Positions 25,774 to 34,253 of a stretch of DNA of 64,000 bases are shown in pieces. The translations under genes were made by a program, and so were the position numbers. Origin of the DNA: Kitasatospora cineracea (lineage in GTDB: Bacteria; Actinomycetota; Actinomycetes; Streptomycetales; Streptomycetaceae); NCBI RefSeq assembly GCF_003751605.1, contig NZ_RJVJ01000001.1, positions 1,240,001-1,304,000 on the forward strand, read 5' to 3'. The notes under the pieces are model-generated. The model was not told the origin of the DNA. It worked only from the letters and a program-made list of their open reading frames with translations, and ran no database searches. Within the stretch, counting starts at the first letter, position 1. Each line of letters opens with the position of its first letter.

Positions 25774-26481
25774 TCAAGAGCGGCAGTCGCAGCCGGGTCG
25801 GCAATCGCACGCATCGCCAGCAGGGCCCTCCGCCGCCGCGACGGCGGAGGGCGCGCAGCAGCCCTTGCCCTGCCAGGCGTCGCGGCCTTCCTTGACGGCG
25901 ATGACGGCGATGACCAAGGCGGCGGCGGGATCGGCCCAGGACCAGCCCAGGACGGCGTTCAGCAGCAGGCCGGCCAGCAGGACCGCGGAGAGGTAGGTGC
26001 ACAGAAGGGTCTGCTTGGAGTCGGCGACCGCGCTGGCGGAGCCGAGTTCGCGCCCTGCCCGACGCTGGGCCGCGGACAGGAAGGGCATGATCGCCAGCGA
26101 CAGGGCGGCGAGGACCAGGCCCGGAAAGGAGCGTTCGGCATCACCGCTGCCGGCCAACGCCCGCAGGGAGTCGACGGAGACGTAGGCGGCGAGGGCGAAG
26201 AACGAGAGGGCGATGACGCGCAGGGCGGTCTTCTCGCGAGCCTCGCGCACGACGTGCTCGCGGGCGGAGAACTGCCAGGCGACGGCGGCGGCCGAAGACA
26301 CCTCGATGACCGAGTCCAGGCCGAAGCCCACCAGGGCGGTCGACGACGCGGCGGTGCCAGCCGCGAGGGCGACGGCCGCCTCGACCGTGTTGTAGGCGAT
26401 CGTTGCGGCGACCAGCAGGCGTATGCGGCGGGCGAGTACCTCGCGGCGGGCGGGGGTGGGGCCCAGGGAGAGGGTGGCCAC
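25774..26481 (-). CDS. CDF-like cation transporter with Cys-rich tail
   Basis: A 235-residue membrane protein with six helices arranged like a cation-efflux domain: TALVGFGLDSVIEVSSAAAV has the helix-II Asp, SAVADSKQTLLCTYLS the partner Asp, and WADPAAALVIAVIAVKEG the last helix. The usual cytoplasmic domain is missing and is replaced by a tail with many Cys (GKGCCAPS and CDCRPGCDCRS). The gene starts one base after the stop of the CmtR-like sensor gene, so the two form an operon. Export of soft metals such as Cd2+ or Pb2+ is the natural inference. Confidence 0.83.
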   Translation of the reverse strand: MATLSLGPTPARREVLARRIRLLVAATIAYNTVEAAVALAAGTAASSTALVGFGLDSVIEVSSAAAVAWQFSAREHVVREAREKTALRVIALSFFALAAYVSVDSLRALAGSGDAERSFPGLVLAALSLAIMPFLSAAQRRAGRELGSASAVADSKQTLLCTYLSAVLLAGLLLNAVLGWSWADPAAALVIAVIAVKEGRDAWQGKGCCAPSAVAAAEGPAGDACDCRPGCDCRS

Positions 26482-26482
26482 C

Positions 26483-26833
26483 TCAGCAGCAGCCCTTCTC
26501 GTCAGCCTCGGCGCAGGTGCGGTCCGTCTCGACGGCGACCACGGCGGAGCGCAGGTCGTCCAGGGCGTGGCCGAGGCGGGTGTCGGCGAGTTCGTAGCGG
26601 GTGCGACGCCCGACGGGGACGGCGACCACCAGGCCGCAGTCGCGCAGGCAGGCGAGGTGGTTGGACAGCCGGGTGCGGGAGATCCCCAGCTTCTCGGCCA
26701 AATCCGCCGGGTGGGCGGGGGCCTCGCGCAGGGCGAGCAGGATGCGGCAGCGGATCGGGTCGGCGAGGGCGCGGCCGAAGCGCGCCAGGACCTCGACCTC
26801 GGAAGGGAGTGTCAGCACCCACTCACAGTACAA
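26483..26833 (-). CDS. ArsR/SmtB-family metal sensor, CmtR-like
   Basis: A 116-residue winged-helix repressor. The core reads FGRALADPIRCRILLALREAP, then LGISRTRLSNHLACLRDCGLVVAVP, then RYELADTRLGHALDDL. The Cys pair in HLACLRDCG sits where M. tuberculosis CmtR has Cys57 and Cys61, and the tail TDRTCAEADEKGCC supplies the third (Cys102-like) ligand plus a Cys pair. CmtR senses Cd2+ and Pb2+ and derepresses its transporter. Here the partner transporter is the next gene. The first codons (MYCEW) also contain a Cys, as in CmtR. A GTG six codons later is an alternative start. Confidence 0.9.
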   Translation of the reverse strand: MYCEWVLTLPSEVEVLARFGRALADPIRCRILLALREAPAHPADLAEKLGISRTRLSNHLACLRDCGLVVAVPVGRRTRYELADTRLGHALDDLRSAVVAVETDRTCAEADEKGCC

Positions 26834-27161
26834 GAAGTCATGAATTCAGAAAACTATGAACCATGCGTCGGCACCACGGCCCCACCCGAAGGCCGGGAAC
26901 TCCGCTGCACGCACCCCGCGAGATGCCGGGCCGGGTCGACGCAGGCGGCCTTCGACCCTTCGGACGGGAGCCGGATCCCCCCTTCGGGTGGCGACACCCC
27001 CGGGCTCCCCCGCGTACGCGCGCTGCCGTTCGAGGACGGCCGCCGCCTCCGCGACCTTGGCGGCCAAGGCGTGGCCCCGCCCTCGAAAGGTCGGCCGCCG
27101 CACTGGATTCGCACACCCCCTGATGCGAACTTTAAGTATCCGATCAAGTACTTTGAGTGAT
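26834..27161. promoter_or_regulatory. divergent intergenic region with small palindromes
   Basis: No gene is visible here. Near the sensor start is TGAATTCA (26841-26848), a perfect 8-bp palindrome in an AT-rich patch, a candidate operator for the CmtR-like repressor. Near the other end, two related AT-rich elements (TTTAAGT and AAGTACTTTGAGT, about 27132-27158) lie just before the next start, with AAGTACTT again palindromic. The GC-rich middle shows nothing. Confidence 0.35.
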
Positions 27162-27551
27162 ATGACGGGATGGTGCGGGCCGAAGCGCGAGTGGAGACTC
27201 GCCTGCGCCGTCGTCGTCCTGCTCGCCGCGCTGGTGCACGTACTGGTGTGCGCGCACGGCCCCCTGTCCGGCACCGGGCCCACCGCGGACTCGCTCCCGG
27301 CCGCCGCCGCGCACTGCCCCGGCCCCGCCACCCCGCACGACGGCACCGGCCACCAGGCCACCTGCGAGAGCGCCGACCAGCCCGCCACCGCACACCAGCA
27401 GCAGGACGCCCCCCGCGCCTTTGACACTTCGGCCCCCGCGCCCGAAACCGCCGGCCCCGGCTCGGTTCCCGTTCTGCGCCGGGCCGACACCGAACCGGGA
27501 CCTGCCACCGGCGGGCACACGAGAGCCTCCCTCGGGATCTGGCGGACCTGA
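27162..27551 (+). CDS. small exported peptide ahead of the cysteine-synthase-like gene
   Basis: A 129-residue protein. After a short basic start ([12 protein letters not shown]) comes a hydrophobic helix ([21 protein letters not shown]), then a Cys/His-containing middle ([21 protein letters not shown]), a Pro-rich linker and the end [10 protein letters not shown]. The plan and the conserved-looking tail resemble the LRC proteins elsewhere in the window (VLRC, VFRC), with Trp-Arg-Thr in place of Leu-Arg-Cys. It lies 125 bp upstream of a PLP enzyme gene and on the same strand. Similar small genes occur before such enzymes in other Streptomyces as far as I recall, but no function is known to me. 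Confidence 0.62.
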   Translation: MTGWCGPKREWRLACAVVVLLAALVHVLVCAHGPLSGTGPTADSLPAAAAHCPGPATPHDGTGHQATCESADQPATAHQQQDAPRAFDTSAPAPETAGPGSVPVLRRADTEPGPATGGHTRASLGIWRT

Positions 27552-27676
27552 GCGGGCCCGCCGCTGCGCCGCGCCCGCCGGGTGCGCGCCGCGGCAGCCG
27601 CGTCCGCTCCTTCCGCCTCCCACCCACCGGCCCCGCCGCGCCCCGCCGCGGCACGCGGGCCGCAGGAGATCCCGCC

Positions 27677-28831
27677 ATGACCGTCACCACTGCCTTCCCC
27701 GGCCGGACCGAAAGCGCCCCCGAGGCTCCCGGCCAGTTCCTCGCCCCGTCCGCCGCCTCCGCCCGCACACCCGCCGGGCTGGTGGGCAACACCCCCGTCC
27801 TGTGGGTCGGCGACCCGTTCACCGCCGCGGGCCACGGCTTCTGGGCCAAGCTGGAGGGCCGCAATCCCGGCGGCATCAAGGACCGCCCCGCCCTGCACAT
27901 GGTCCGCGCCGCCCGGGAGCGCGGCGACCTGCTTCCCGGAGCCCGGATCGTGGAGTCCACCTCCGGCACTCTGGGCCTGGGCCTGGCCCTGGCCGGCCTC
28001 ACCCACCACCACCCCGTCACCGTCGTCACCGACCCGGAGATCGAGCCGCTGATGACGGGCCTGCTCACCGCGCACGGCGCCGACGTCGTCGTGGTCGATG
28101 CCCCGCACCCGGTCGGCGGCTGGCAGCAGGCCCGCCGCGACGCGGTCCGCGACGTGCTCGCCGCCCACCCCGGCTCCTGGTGCCCCGACCAGTACAACAA
28201 CCCCGACAACGCGGCCGCCTACCGCCCGCTCGCCCTCGAACTCCTCGCCCAACTCGGCCGCATCGACACCCTGGTCGTCAGCGTCGGCACCGGCGGCCAC
28301 TCCGCCGGCATCGCCGGCGTCCTGCGCGAGTACTTCCCCCACCTGCGCGTCGTCGGCGTCGACACCACCGGCTCCACCATCTTCGGCCAGCCCGCCCTGC
28401 CCCGCCTCATGCGCGGCCTCGGCAGCAGCATCCACCCCCGCAACGTCGCCTACCCCCTGTTCGACGAGGTCCACTGGGTCGCCGCCCCCGAAGCCGTCTG
28501 GGCCGCCCGCACCCTGGCCGCCACCCGCTACGCCAGCGGCGGCTGGAGCGTGGGCGCCGTCGCCCTCGTCGCCCGCTGGCTCGCCGCCACCACCGCCCCC
28601 GAGACCCGCATCGCCGCCGTCTTCCCCGACGGCCCCCAGCGCTACATCGGCACCGTCTTCGACGACGACTACTGCCGCGCCCACAACCTGCTCGGCCACC
28701 GCCCGCCCGAGCACCCCGAGGAGATCGACCACCCCGGCGAGCGCACCGTCACCCGCTGGACCCGCTGCCGCACCGTCATCGACCCGCTCTCCCCCGCCGC
28801 CGCCCGCCCCCTCGCAGGCACCGCCCGATGA
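27677..28831 (+). CDS. PLP-dependent cysteine synthase-like enzyme
   Basis: A 384-residue fold-type II PLP enzyme. [28 protein letters not shown] (the Lys in GGIKDR forms the Schiff base), [12 protein letters not shown] (substrate loop) and [16 protein letters not shown] (phosphate loop) are diagnostic of the cysteine synthase/cystathionine beta-synthase family. Canonical O-acetylserine sulfhydrylase motifs are altered (TSGNTG becomes TSGTLG), so the substrate may differ. The last codons overlap the MFS gene start (ATGA), so enzyme and transporter are co-translated. With the small exported peptide upstream, this looks like a compact synthesis-and-export unit. Product unknown. Confidence 0.87.
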   Translation: MTVTTAFPGRTESAPEAPGQFLAPSAASARTPAGLVGNTPVLWVGDPFTAAGHGFWAKLEGRNPGGIKDRPALHMVRAARERGDLLPGARIVESTSGTLGLGLALAGLTHHHPVTVVTDPEIEPLMTGLLTAHGADVVVVDAPHPVGGWQQARRDAVRDVLAAHPGSWCPDQYNNPDNAAAYRPLALELLAQLGRIDTLVVSVGTGGHSAGIAGVLREYFPHLRVVGVDTTGSTIFGQPALPRLMRGLGSSIHPRNVAYPLFDEVHWVAAPEAVWAARTLAATRYASGGWSVGAVALVARWLAATTAPETRIAAVFPDGPQRYIGTVFDDDYCRAHNLLGHRPPEHPEEIDHPGERTVTRWTRCRTVIDPLSPAAARPLAGTAR

Positions 28832-30096
28832 AGGCCCTGTGGCGGCAGACCCGCACCTTCAGCCCCACCGCACGCCTGCTGATGGCCAACCAGTTCGCCA
28901 TCAACCTCGCCTTCTACATGCTGATGCCCTACCTGGCCACCCACCTCTCCGACGGCCTCGGCCTGGCCGCCTGGGCCGTCGGCCTGGTCCTGGGCATCCG
29001 CAACCTCTCCCAGCAGGGCATGTTCCTCATCGGCGGCACCCTCGCCGACCGCTACGGCTACCGCGCCCCCATCATCGCCGGGTGCCTGCTGCGCACCGCC
29101 GGGTTCGCGCTCCTGGGCTGGGCCGACTCCCTGCCCGCCCTGCTCGCCGCCTCCGCCGCCACCGGCTTCGCCGGAGCCCTGTTCAACCCCGCCGTGCGCG
29201 CCTACCTCGCCGCCGAAGCCGGCGAGCGCCGCGTCGACGCCTTCGCCGCCTTCAACGTCTACTACCAGGCCGGGATGCTGCTCGGACCGATCGTCGGCGT
29301 CGCCCTGCTCACCCTCGACTTCACCGCGGTGTGCACCACCGCCGCGGCGATCTTCGCCGCCCTCACCGCCCTGCAGTGGCGCGCCCTGCCACCCCGGCGC
29401 ACACAGAGCGCCGGCGAAGAAGCAGCACCCCGCGGGAGCGTCCTGGCCCAGTGGCGCACCGTCGCCGCCAACCGCCCCTTCCTGCTGTTCTCCGCTGCGA
29501 TGATCGGCTCCTACATCCTGACGTTCCAGGTCTACCTCGCCCTGCCTCTGGCAGCCGACCTCGCCCTGGGCAGCGACGGGACCAAGGCCACCACCGCCCT
29601 GTTCGTCCTCTCCGCCGCCGTCGCCGTCGCCGGCCAACTGCGCCTGACCGCCTGGGCCAAACGCACCTGGACACCCGCCCAGTCCCTCGTGCGCGGACTG
29701 GCCGCCATGGGCGCCGCCTTCCTTCCCCTGGCCGCCCTCACCCCCGACACCGGCGCCCCGGCCCGGCTGCTCGCCCTCGCCCTCGCAGTCGCCGTCCTGG
29801 CCGCCGCCGGCGCCGTCGTCTACCCCTTCGAGATGGACACCGTCGTCACCCTCTCCGGCAACCGCCTCGTCGCCACCCACTACGGCCTCTACAACACCGT
29901 CTCCGGCCTCGGCATCACCCTCGGCAACCTCGCCGTCGGAGCCCTGTGGGGCTACGGCACCCACCACCGAGCCCTGTACCTGCCCTGGCTCACCCTCGCC
30001 GCCACCGGACTGCTGTGCGCAGCGGCCCTCCACCGCCTCGCCCGCACCGGCCGCCTGCCCCGACCCGCGGCCGAGACCGTACCCGCCGCGGCATGA
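28828..30096 (+). CDS. MFS transporter
   Basis: A 422-residue protein with 12 predicted helices. The loop after helix two, [17 protein letters not shown], is the major-facilitator signature (G-x3-D-R-x-G-x-R-x). Helices continue to the C terminus, with a central loop near residues 185-205. ATG overlaps the stop of the cysteine-synthase-like gene. It probably exports the product of that enzyme or takes up its precursor. Sequence resembles drug-efflux members of the family, but a substrate cannot be named. Confidence 0.9.
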   Translation: MKALWRQTRTFSPTARLLMANQFAINLAFYMLMPYLATHLSDGLGLAAWAVGLVLGIRNLSQQGMFLIGGTLADRYGYRAPIIAGCLLRTAGFALLGWADSLPALLAASAATGFAGALFNPAVRAYLAAEAGERRVDAFAAFNVYYQAGMLLGPIVGVALLTLDFTAVCTTAAAIFAALTALQWRALPPRRTQSAGEEAAPRGSVLAQWRTVAANRPFLLFSAAMIGSYILTFQVYLALPLAADLALGSDGTKATTALFVLSAAVAVAGQLRLTAWAKRTWTPAQSLVRGLAAMGAAFLPLAALTPDTGAPARLLALALAVAVLAAAGAVVYPFEMDTVVTLSGNRLVATHYGLYNTVSGLGITLGNLAVGALWGYGTHHRALYLPWLTLAATGLLCAAALHRLARTGRLPRPAAETVPAAA

Positions 30097-30100
30097 CCGC

Positions 30101-30143
30101 ACCGCCGCGCCGCCCCCTGCCGCAAGGGAGGCGGCGCGGCGGC
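30101..30143 (+). terminator. GC-rich hairpin after MFS gene
   Basis: CGCCGCGCCGCC (about 30103-30114) pairs with GGCGGCGCGGCG (about 30130-30141), a few bases after the MFS stop. No T-tract follows. Confidence 0.55.
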
Positions 30144-30271
30144 GCACCACGCCGTCCACAAGCATGTGCGGGCGCCGCGCACCGGCCGGTGCGAATGCGC
30201 GCCGCACACCGGGCGGGGCACACCCTGATACCCGGCCGAAAGGCACGCCGCGGCCGACGCTGCATTGGTAT

Positions 30272-30286
30272 TGATAACGGTCCTCA
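30272..30286 (+). promoter_or_regulatory. candidate Zur box upstream of the HAD gene
   Basis: TGATAACGGTCCTCA fits the 7-1-7 dyad TGAnnAC-G-GTnnTCA of Streptomyces Zur boxes. It lies 256 bp before the HAD start in a 445-bp gene-free stretch (30097-30541) with lower GC than its surroundings. The same stretch holds a 9-bp inverted repeat, GGGATTTTC (30388-30396) and GAAAATCCC (30449-30457), about 50 bp apart. Nothing else is visible there. Confidence 0.4.
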
Positions 30287-30541
30287 GTGCAGGCTTTGAA
30301 TCCTGTGGGATTTCACGCTTTGCTGGGACCGCGCCTCCGTGGCCCGAATGCCTCCGGCACCGATTTCCCCGCGGCGGTATTCGGCATGGGATTTTCTCGG
30401 CCGCGGGCCTGTGCGCCCCGACCGGAAGCGAAGGTCCGCACGAGCGCGGAAAATCCCGCGCCGCGCCGCCGCCCTCTGTGCCGATGCGCGCGGGCACCGC
30501 GGGTGCCGGCGGACCGGAGTTAGGCAGACGGGATCGACACG

Positions 30542-31237
30542 ATGGGCATACGCGTCCTCGCGGTGGACTTCAGCGGCACACTCGCACAGCCCGGCCCCAA
30601 CCCCGACAGCGCCCTGGTCGCCGACGTGCTCCGCACACTGCCGGGGGTGTCCCTCCCGCCGGGGTTCGCCGCCGCCTTCGAGGCCGTGCACCGCCGGACC
30701 AGGGCCGCCGACCGCGAGAACAGCACCCACACGCCCTTCGCCCAGGACATCCGCCGGGCTGCAGTCCGCAGCGGCGCGCACATCCCCGACGCCGCGGCTG
30801 CCGCAGACACGGTCCTGTCGGCCCTGCCGGACGGACGCGTGGACCCCCGCGCCGCCCGGGCCGTGCACCGCCTGCACGCGGCAGGATGGCGGTGCGTCCT
30901 GGCCTGCAACACGGCCGTGCCCGAGCAGATGCGCCGCAGCACGCTCCGCGCGGCGGCCATCGACACCTGCTTCGATGCCCTGGTCCTGTCCAGCACCCTG
31001 GGCCTGCGCAAACCGCACCCCGGGTTCTACGCGGCGGTGGTGGAGGCCAGCGGCGTCGACGCCGCAGAGATCCTGTTCGTCGGGGACAACTGGGCCAAGG
31101 ACGTCCTGGGCCCGCAGGCCTACGGAATGCGGGCCCTGCTCGTCGCCCCGACCGCGCCCCCGGCCTCCGCGACGGCCGGTGTCATCAGGCACTTCGCCCA
31201 CCTGCCCGCCGTCCTCGGCACACCCCGCACAGACTGA
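30542..31237 (+). CDS. HAD-superfamily hydrolase
   Basis: A 231-residue protein with the haloacid dehalogenase fold. Motif I is VLAVDFSGTLAQ, where the nucleophile Asp is present but the second Asp of DxD is Ser. Motif II is VLACNTAV, motif III the Lys in GLRKPHPGFY, and motif IV VGDNWAKDVLG. The cap lies between about residues 20 and 95. Loss of the acid/base Asp is seen in non-phosphatase members, so a different reaction, or weak phosphatase activity, is possible. It is convergent with the CDF gene and separated from it by a shared terminator. Confidence 0.87.
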   Translation: MGIRVLAVDFSGTLAQPGPNPDSALVADVLRTLPGVSLPPGFAAAFEAVHRRTRAADRENSTHTPFAQDIRRAAVRSGAHIPDAAAAADTVLSALPDGRVDPRAARAVHRLHAAGWRCVLACNTAVPEQMRRSTLRAAAIDTCFDALVLSSTLGLRKPHPGFYAAVVEASGVDAAEILFVGDNWAKDVLGPQAYGMRALLVAPTAPPASATAGVIRHFAHLPAVLGTPRTD

Positions 31238-31238
31238 T

Positions 31239-31284
31239 CCGCCCGCCGTCCGGCAGCGTGTCGGGGCTGCTGGACGGCGGGCGG
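31239..31284. terminator. bidirectional terminator between HAD and CDF genes
   Basis: CCGCCCGCCGTCC at 31239-31251 pairs with GGACGGCGGGCGG at 31272-31284, with a further CAGC/GCTG match inside. It lies between two convergent stops. Confidence 0.75.
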
Positions 31285-31292
31285 GCAAGAAG

Positions 31293-32342
31293 TCAGTGCT
31301 CGTGCGGCCCGGGACGGTGGACCGGGCCGTGCGTGTCCTCGCAGTGCTCCTCGCCCACCCCCTCCCCCGGGACGGGGGTGATTGCGACGTCCTGCACCGC
31401 ACCGGATCCCAGGTGGTCGACCTGCAGCGTGGTGTGGGTGATGGAGTACTTCTCCCGCACCAGCGCCTCCAAGTCCCGGCGCACCGCGTGGCAGTCGCCC
31501 GAAGGCACCACCAGCACGTGCGCGGACAGCGCCGGGGAGTCGGAGCTGATCTGCCACACGTGCAGGTCGTGGACCTCGACGACACCCTCCTGCCCGGCCA
31601 GCAGGTCCCCCAGCTCGTCCGGGTCGACCCCCGCGGGCGCCGCCTCCAGGAAGATCCGGCCCGAGGCGCGGACCAGCCCGTACCCGGCGCGCAGCATCAA
31701 GACGACCACGAAGAGGGAGGCGATGGCGTCGGCGCGGGCGAACCCGGTGGTCACGACGACCACACCGGCGACAGCCGTGCCGATGAACCCGTACAGATCG
31801 GTCAGGATGTGCTGGTAGGCGCCCTCGACGTTCAGCGAGGTGCGGTTGGCCCTGGAGATGCACCACGCCGCGGCAATGTTCACGACGATGCCGACCAGCG
31901 CGGTCACGACGACCAGCCCGCCGGTGACCTCCGGCGGGGAGATGAGCCGCTGCACGGCCTCCCAGGCCAGCCACACCGACAGCAGCAGCAGAGTCAGGCC
32001 GTTGGCCATCGCGGAGAGGATCTCCGCGCGCTTGAGGCCGAAGGTGAACCCCCCACCGGCCGGCCGCGCAGCCAGCCGAATCGCCACCAGCGCCAGCGCG
32101 ATCGACACCGCGTCGGTCAGCATGTGCGCGGCATCCGAGATCAGGGCCAGGGACTGAGCCGCGAAGCCGACACCGACCTCCACGACCATGAAGCCCACGA
32201 TCAACAGCAGCGCGGCAGTCAACCACCGCCGGTCGGCATCGGCCGCCACCCCGTGGGAGTGCCCGTCATGGCCGCCGCCGGCACCGTGGTCGTGCCCGGC
32301 ACCGTCACTGTGGTCATGGTCGTGCTCGATGGGACTGCTCAC
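31293..32342 (-). CDS. CDF-family cation exporter (second copy)
   Basis: A 349-residue paralogue of the protein at 22914-23921. The N terminus is His-rich (IEHDHDHSDGAGHDHG and GHDGHSHG). Zinc-site motifs are SLALISDAAHMLTDA and NVEGAYQHILTDLYG, and the tail is again His-rich (VHRPGPHEH). It has the same VEVHDLHVWQIS cytoplasmic domain. The GTG start overlaps a short upstream frame (32339-32488) by four bases, suggesting translational coupling. Zn2+ or Cd2+ export is expected. Confidence 0.93.
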   Translation of the reverse strand: MSSPIEHDHDHSDGAGHDHGAGGGHDGHSHGVAADADRRWLTAALLLIVGFMVVEVGVGFAAQSLALISDAAHMLTDAVSIALALVAIRLAARPAGGGFTFGLKRAEILSAMANGLTLLLLSVWLAWEAVQRLISPPEVTGGLVVVTALVGIVVNIAAAWCISRANRTSLNVEGAYQHILTDLYGFIGTAVAGVVVVTTGFARADAIASLFVVVLMLRAGYGLVRASGRIFLEAAPAGVDPDELGDLLAGQEGVVEVHDLHVWQISSDSPALSAHVLVVPSGDCHAVRRDLEALVREKYSITHTTLQVDHLGSGAVQDVAITPVPGEGVGEEHCEDTHGPVHRPGPHEH

Positions 32343-32488
32343 GGGCTGCTCCTGCGCTCGCCTACTAACCGGTCGGCGAAAGTGAACAGGCTTCCGCCAA
32401 TAAAGGCAAAGACTGCAACGGTCTCGATTACCGATTTCATTAACGCCGCCGAGGCCGCATCGCCAGACCCGCGAAAAACGTTGAACAT
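32339..32488 (-). CDS. possible 49-residue membrane peptide coupled to CDF gene
   Basis: An ATG opens a 49-codon frame whose stop overlaps the GTG of the CDF exporter (GTGA). Residues about 21-40 (SVIETVAVFAFIGGSLFTFA) form a plausible membrane helix, followed by a charged end (DRLVGERRSSP). The DNA is lower in GC than its neighbours. No strong ribosome binding site is seen, so it could be a leader rather than a functional protein. A Zur-like sequence falls inside it. The remaining bases to 32699 hold nothing that I can identify. Confidence 0.35.
   Translation of the reverse strand: MFNVFRGSGDAASAALMKSVIETVAVFAFIGGSLFTFADRLVGERRSSP
32425..32439 (-). promoter_or_regulatory. candidate Zur box upstream of second CDF gene
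   Basis: On the plus strand CGATTACCGATTTCA; 12 of 15 bases match the site by the first CDF gene (CGATGACGGTTTTCA at 23995-24009). It lies 83 bp from the GTG start. By-eye match only. Confidence 0.35.
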
Positions 32489-32699
32489 GATTCCCGAATC
32501 GACTTGCACGCGACAGCCCGTAGTTCGGGACAAGAGCGGCGAATGCGCACGATCAACCCTCGAAGCCGCCGAACATAAAGCGGCGCAAAGCACCGCAGCC
32601 GCGCCCGCCCGGATTACCGCAGTGCACCGGCCATGACGACAACCGCAGGACGCCGTTCCCGGGGACACAACCCGCACTGCCCCGAGGCAAGGGTCTCGT

Positions 32700-33227
32700 T
32701 CAGCCGACCGGCCTGTCCGACCGCGGCTCCGGCTGCTCGCCGTCCCGCGCCGAAGCGCCCTGCGCCCCCTGTCCCTGCCCCTCCCTCTGCGAGGCGCGCC
32801 CGGCTTCGATCACCTCGGCCAGGCGCTGCGGGTGGCGCGTGGACAGGTACAGGTACGGCGTGGGGTCCGCGGGGTCGGTGACCTCTACCCGCAGCGCGGT
32901 GTGGATGTAGCTGCGCAGCAGCATGAAGGCGCGGGGGTCGGACTTCCAGGTGCGCCAGGCGAGAGCCTCCTTGCGGTCCAGCGGCAGGGCCTGCCCGAGG
33001 ACCTCAAGCGGCAGACGTGCCTCCCCCGCGAGGAGGACACCTTGCACGACCCGGATCCGCGGCGACCCGTAGGAGCCAAGTGCCACCGACGACAGTGCGG
33101 AGGCGAGCACCATGGCGACAAGGGAGGCCGTGAGGCCGTAGGGCAGCAGGATGAGGGCAGAGGTGAGGCCCGCTGCCACCGGCAGGAGCCACAGGGACAA
33201 GGGGGCCGAAAGGCGTTCGTCGTACAT
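32700..33227 (-). CDS. DUF3093 family membrane protein
   Basis: A 175-residue protein beginning MYDERLSAPLSLWL, the usual opening of DUF3093 proteins. Two helices follow (LLPVAAGLTSALILLPYG; LVAMVLASALSSVALG). The cytoplasmic domain has IRVVQGVLLAGEARLPLEVLG, AFMLLRSYIHTALRVEV and TPYLYLSTRHPQRLAEVI, all typical of the family. The tail is Gln/Gly-rich. The family is common in actinobacteria and of unknown function. It stands alone on the minus strand. A copy in this accessory region may be an extra to a chromosomal one. Confidence 0.87.
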   Translation of the reverse strand: MYDERLSAPLSLWLLPVAAGLTSALILLPYGLTASLVAMVLASALSSVALGSYGSPRIRVVQGVLLAGEARLPLEVLGQALPLDRKEALAWRTWKSDPRAFMLLRSYIHTALRVEVTDPADPTPYLYLSTRHPQRLAEVIEAGRASQREGQGQGAQGASARDGEQPEPRSDRPVG

Positions 33228-33268
33228 GCGGGCCGTTTCTGTGCGGGTGCCGACGGCACCAGGGTGGA

Positions 33269-33290
33269 CTGCTTCCCACGAGGGAAGCAG
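33269..33290. repeat. perfect 9-bp stem-loop
   Basis: CTGCTTCCC and GGGAAGCAG flank the loop ACGA, 42 bp upstream of the DUF3093 start. It may be a 5' leader hairpin or the end of a lost transcript. The rest of 33228-33642 shows no gene. Confidence 0.5.
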
Positions 33291-33642
33291 GCAGGTCGGC
33301 GAGAGGCAGACCTCGGACGGCCCGCACCCGTCACTGAACTCCGCGGGTGCAGGTCGCGCCGGATCCGGAGAGCGAGGCCCCCGAAGCCGCTGGACGGGAG
33401 TTGTTCGATGTAGGGGGCCCTTCATACTGCCGCCGTCCGGGTCAAACGACATAGGCCGGGAGCGGGCTCGTGGCCGGACTGCGCGGGCCAGTCGGAGCGG
33501 CTGGGCGCTCCCCGGTATCAGGGCGACGGCTTCGACGTCGAGGCAGACGTTCGAAGTGCAGGCATCCACACCTCGCTACATGCCAGACGACGCCCCACGT
33601 TGCTGGCCGCCGCAGGTCCACCGCAAAGTGCGCCTGCGCAGT

Positions 33643-33930
33643 TCAGCCAACGCGAGAAGCGCTCACCGCCGGTCGGGCCCGCGGCGGCCGCGCCGACGCG
33701 GTGCCTTGATCAAACGCTGCGGCTCCGCCGACGCGGGAGGACGCCGGATTCGCCTGATGCGAAAGGTTCTCCGCCTCGGAGGCAATGAACCAGGCCACTG
33801 CGGCGACCATCCCAAGAGCCACCGCAGCGGACACGCAAACGGTGATGATCTTGTTACGCCGCTGGCGCTGCTGTTCAGCGACGCTCAGGACAGCACGTCG
33901 CGATTCCGCCTGTCTCTGATTGGAACCCAT
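33643..33930 (-). pseudogene. truncated DUF3105/thioredoxin-like membrane protein N terminus
   Basis: A 95-codon frame whose ATG follows GAGG by eight bases. The first 30 residues are charged (MGSNQRQAESRRAVL, EQQRQRRNK), then comes one helix (IITVCVSAAVALGMVAAVAWFIAS). This opening closely resembles DUF3105 proteins, which continue with a soluble domain of about 150 residues. Here it runs into an Ala/Arg/Pro-rich tail and stops, so the functional domain is missing. Either a truncated gene or a small single-pass membrane protein. The 323 bp upstream (33931-34253) contain no gene; an AT-rich patch lies at about 34088-34130. Confidence 0.5.
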
Positions 33931-34253
33931 ACTCGATGTCCTCACTGCACGCCGGGCATGTCCCGGGCCAACGTCAGACCGTCCGCTCAACAAGCAGGTC
34001 GGCGCGGCGGGCAGGACTTGGATCCGAAGCAGCCGCACAAGGCAGCCCCGGAGACGCAAACCGGCCAGGGCCGCAACCGGACCCCTCCCCGATCTACTAA
34101 CTTACTTAGATTATGCAGGTTTGAAACTGGCCGCGTTCCACAAGGTCGGGCAAACCCGGATCCAAGCTGCCCCATCGTTCAAGACCTGTCGGACCCCGCC
34201 CATCCGATACATCCAGATGGGCAGGTACATCAGAGGCCTCACCGATGTCCGAC

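Noticed and set aside
26846..28732. Long minus-strand frame opposite the cysteine synthase gene
   Set aside because: Antisense shadow with Gly/Val/Ala-rich content; the plus strand encodes clear PLP motifs.
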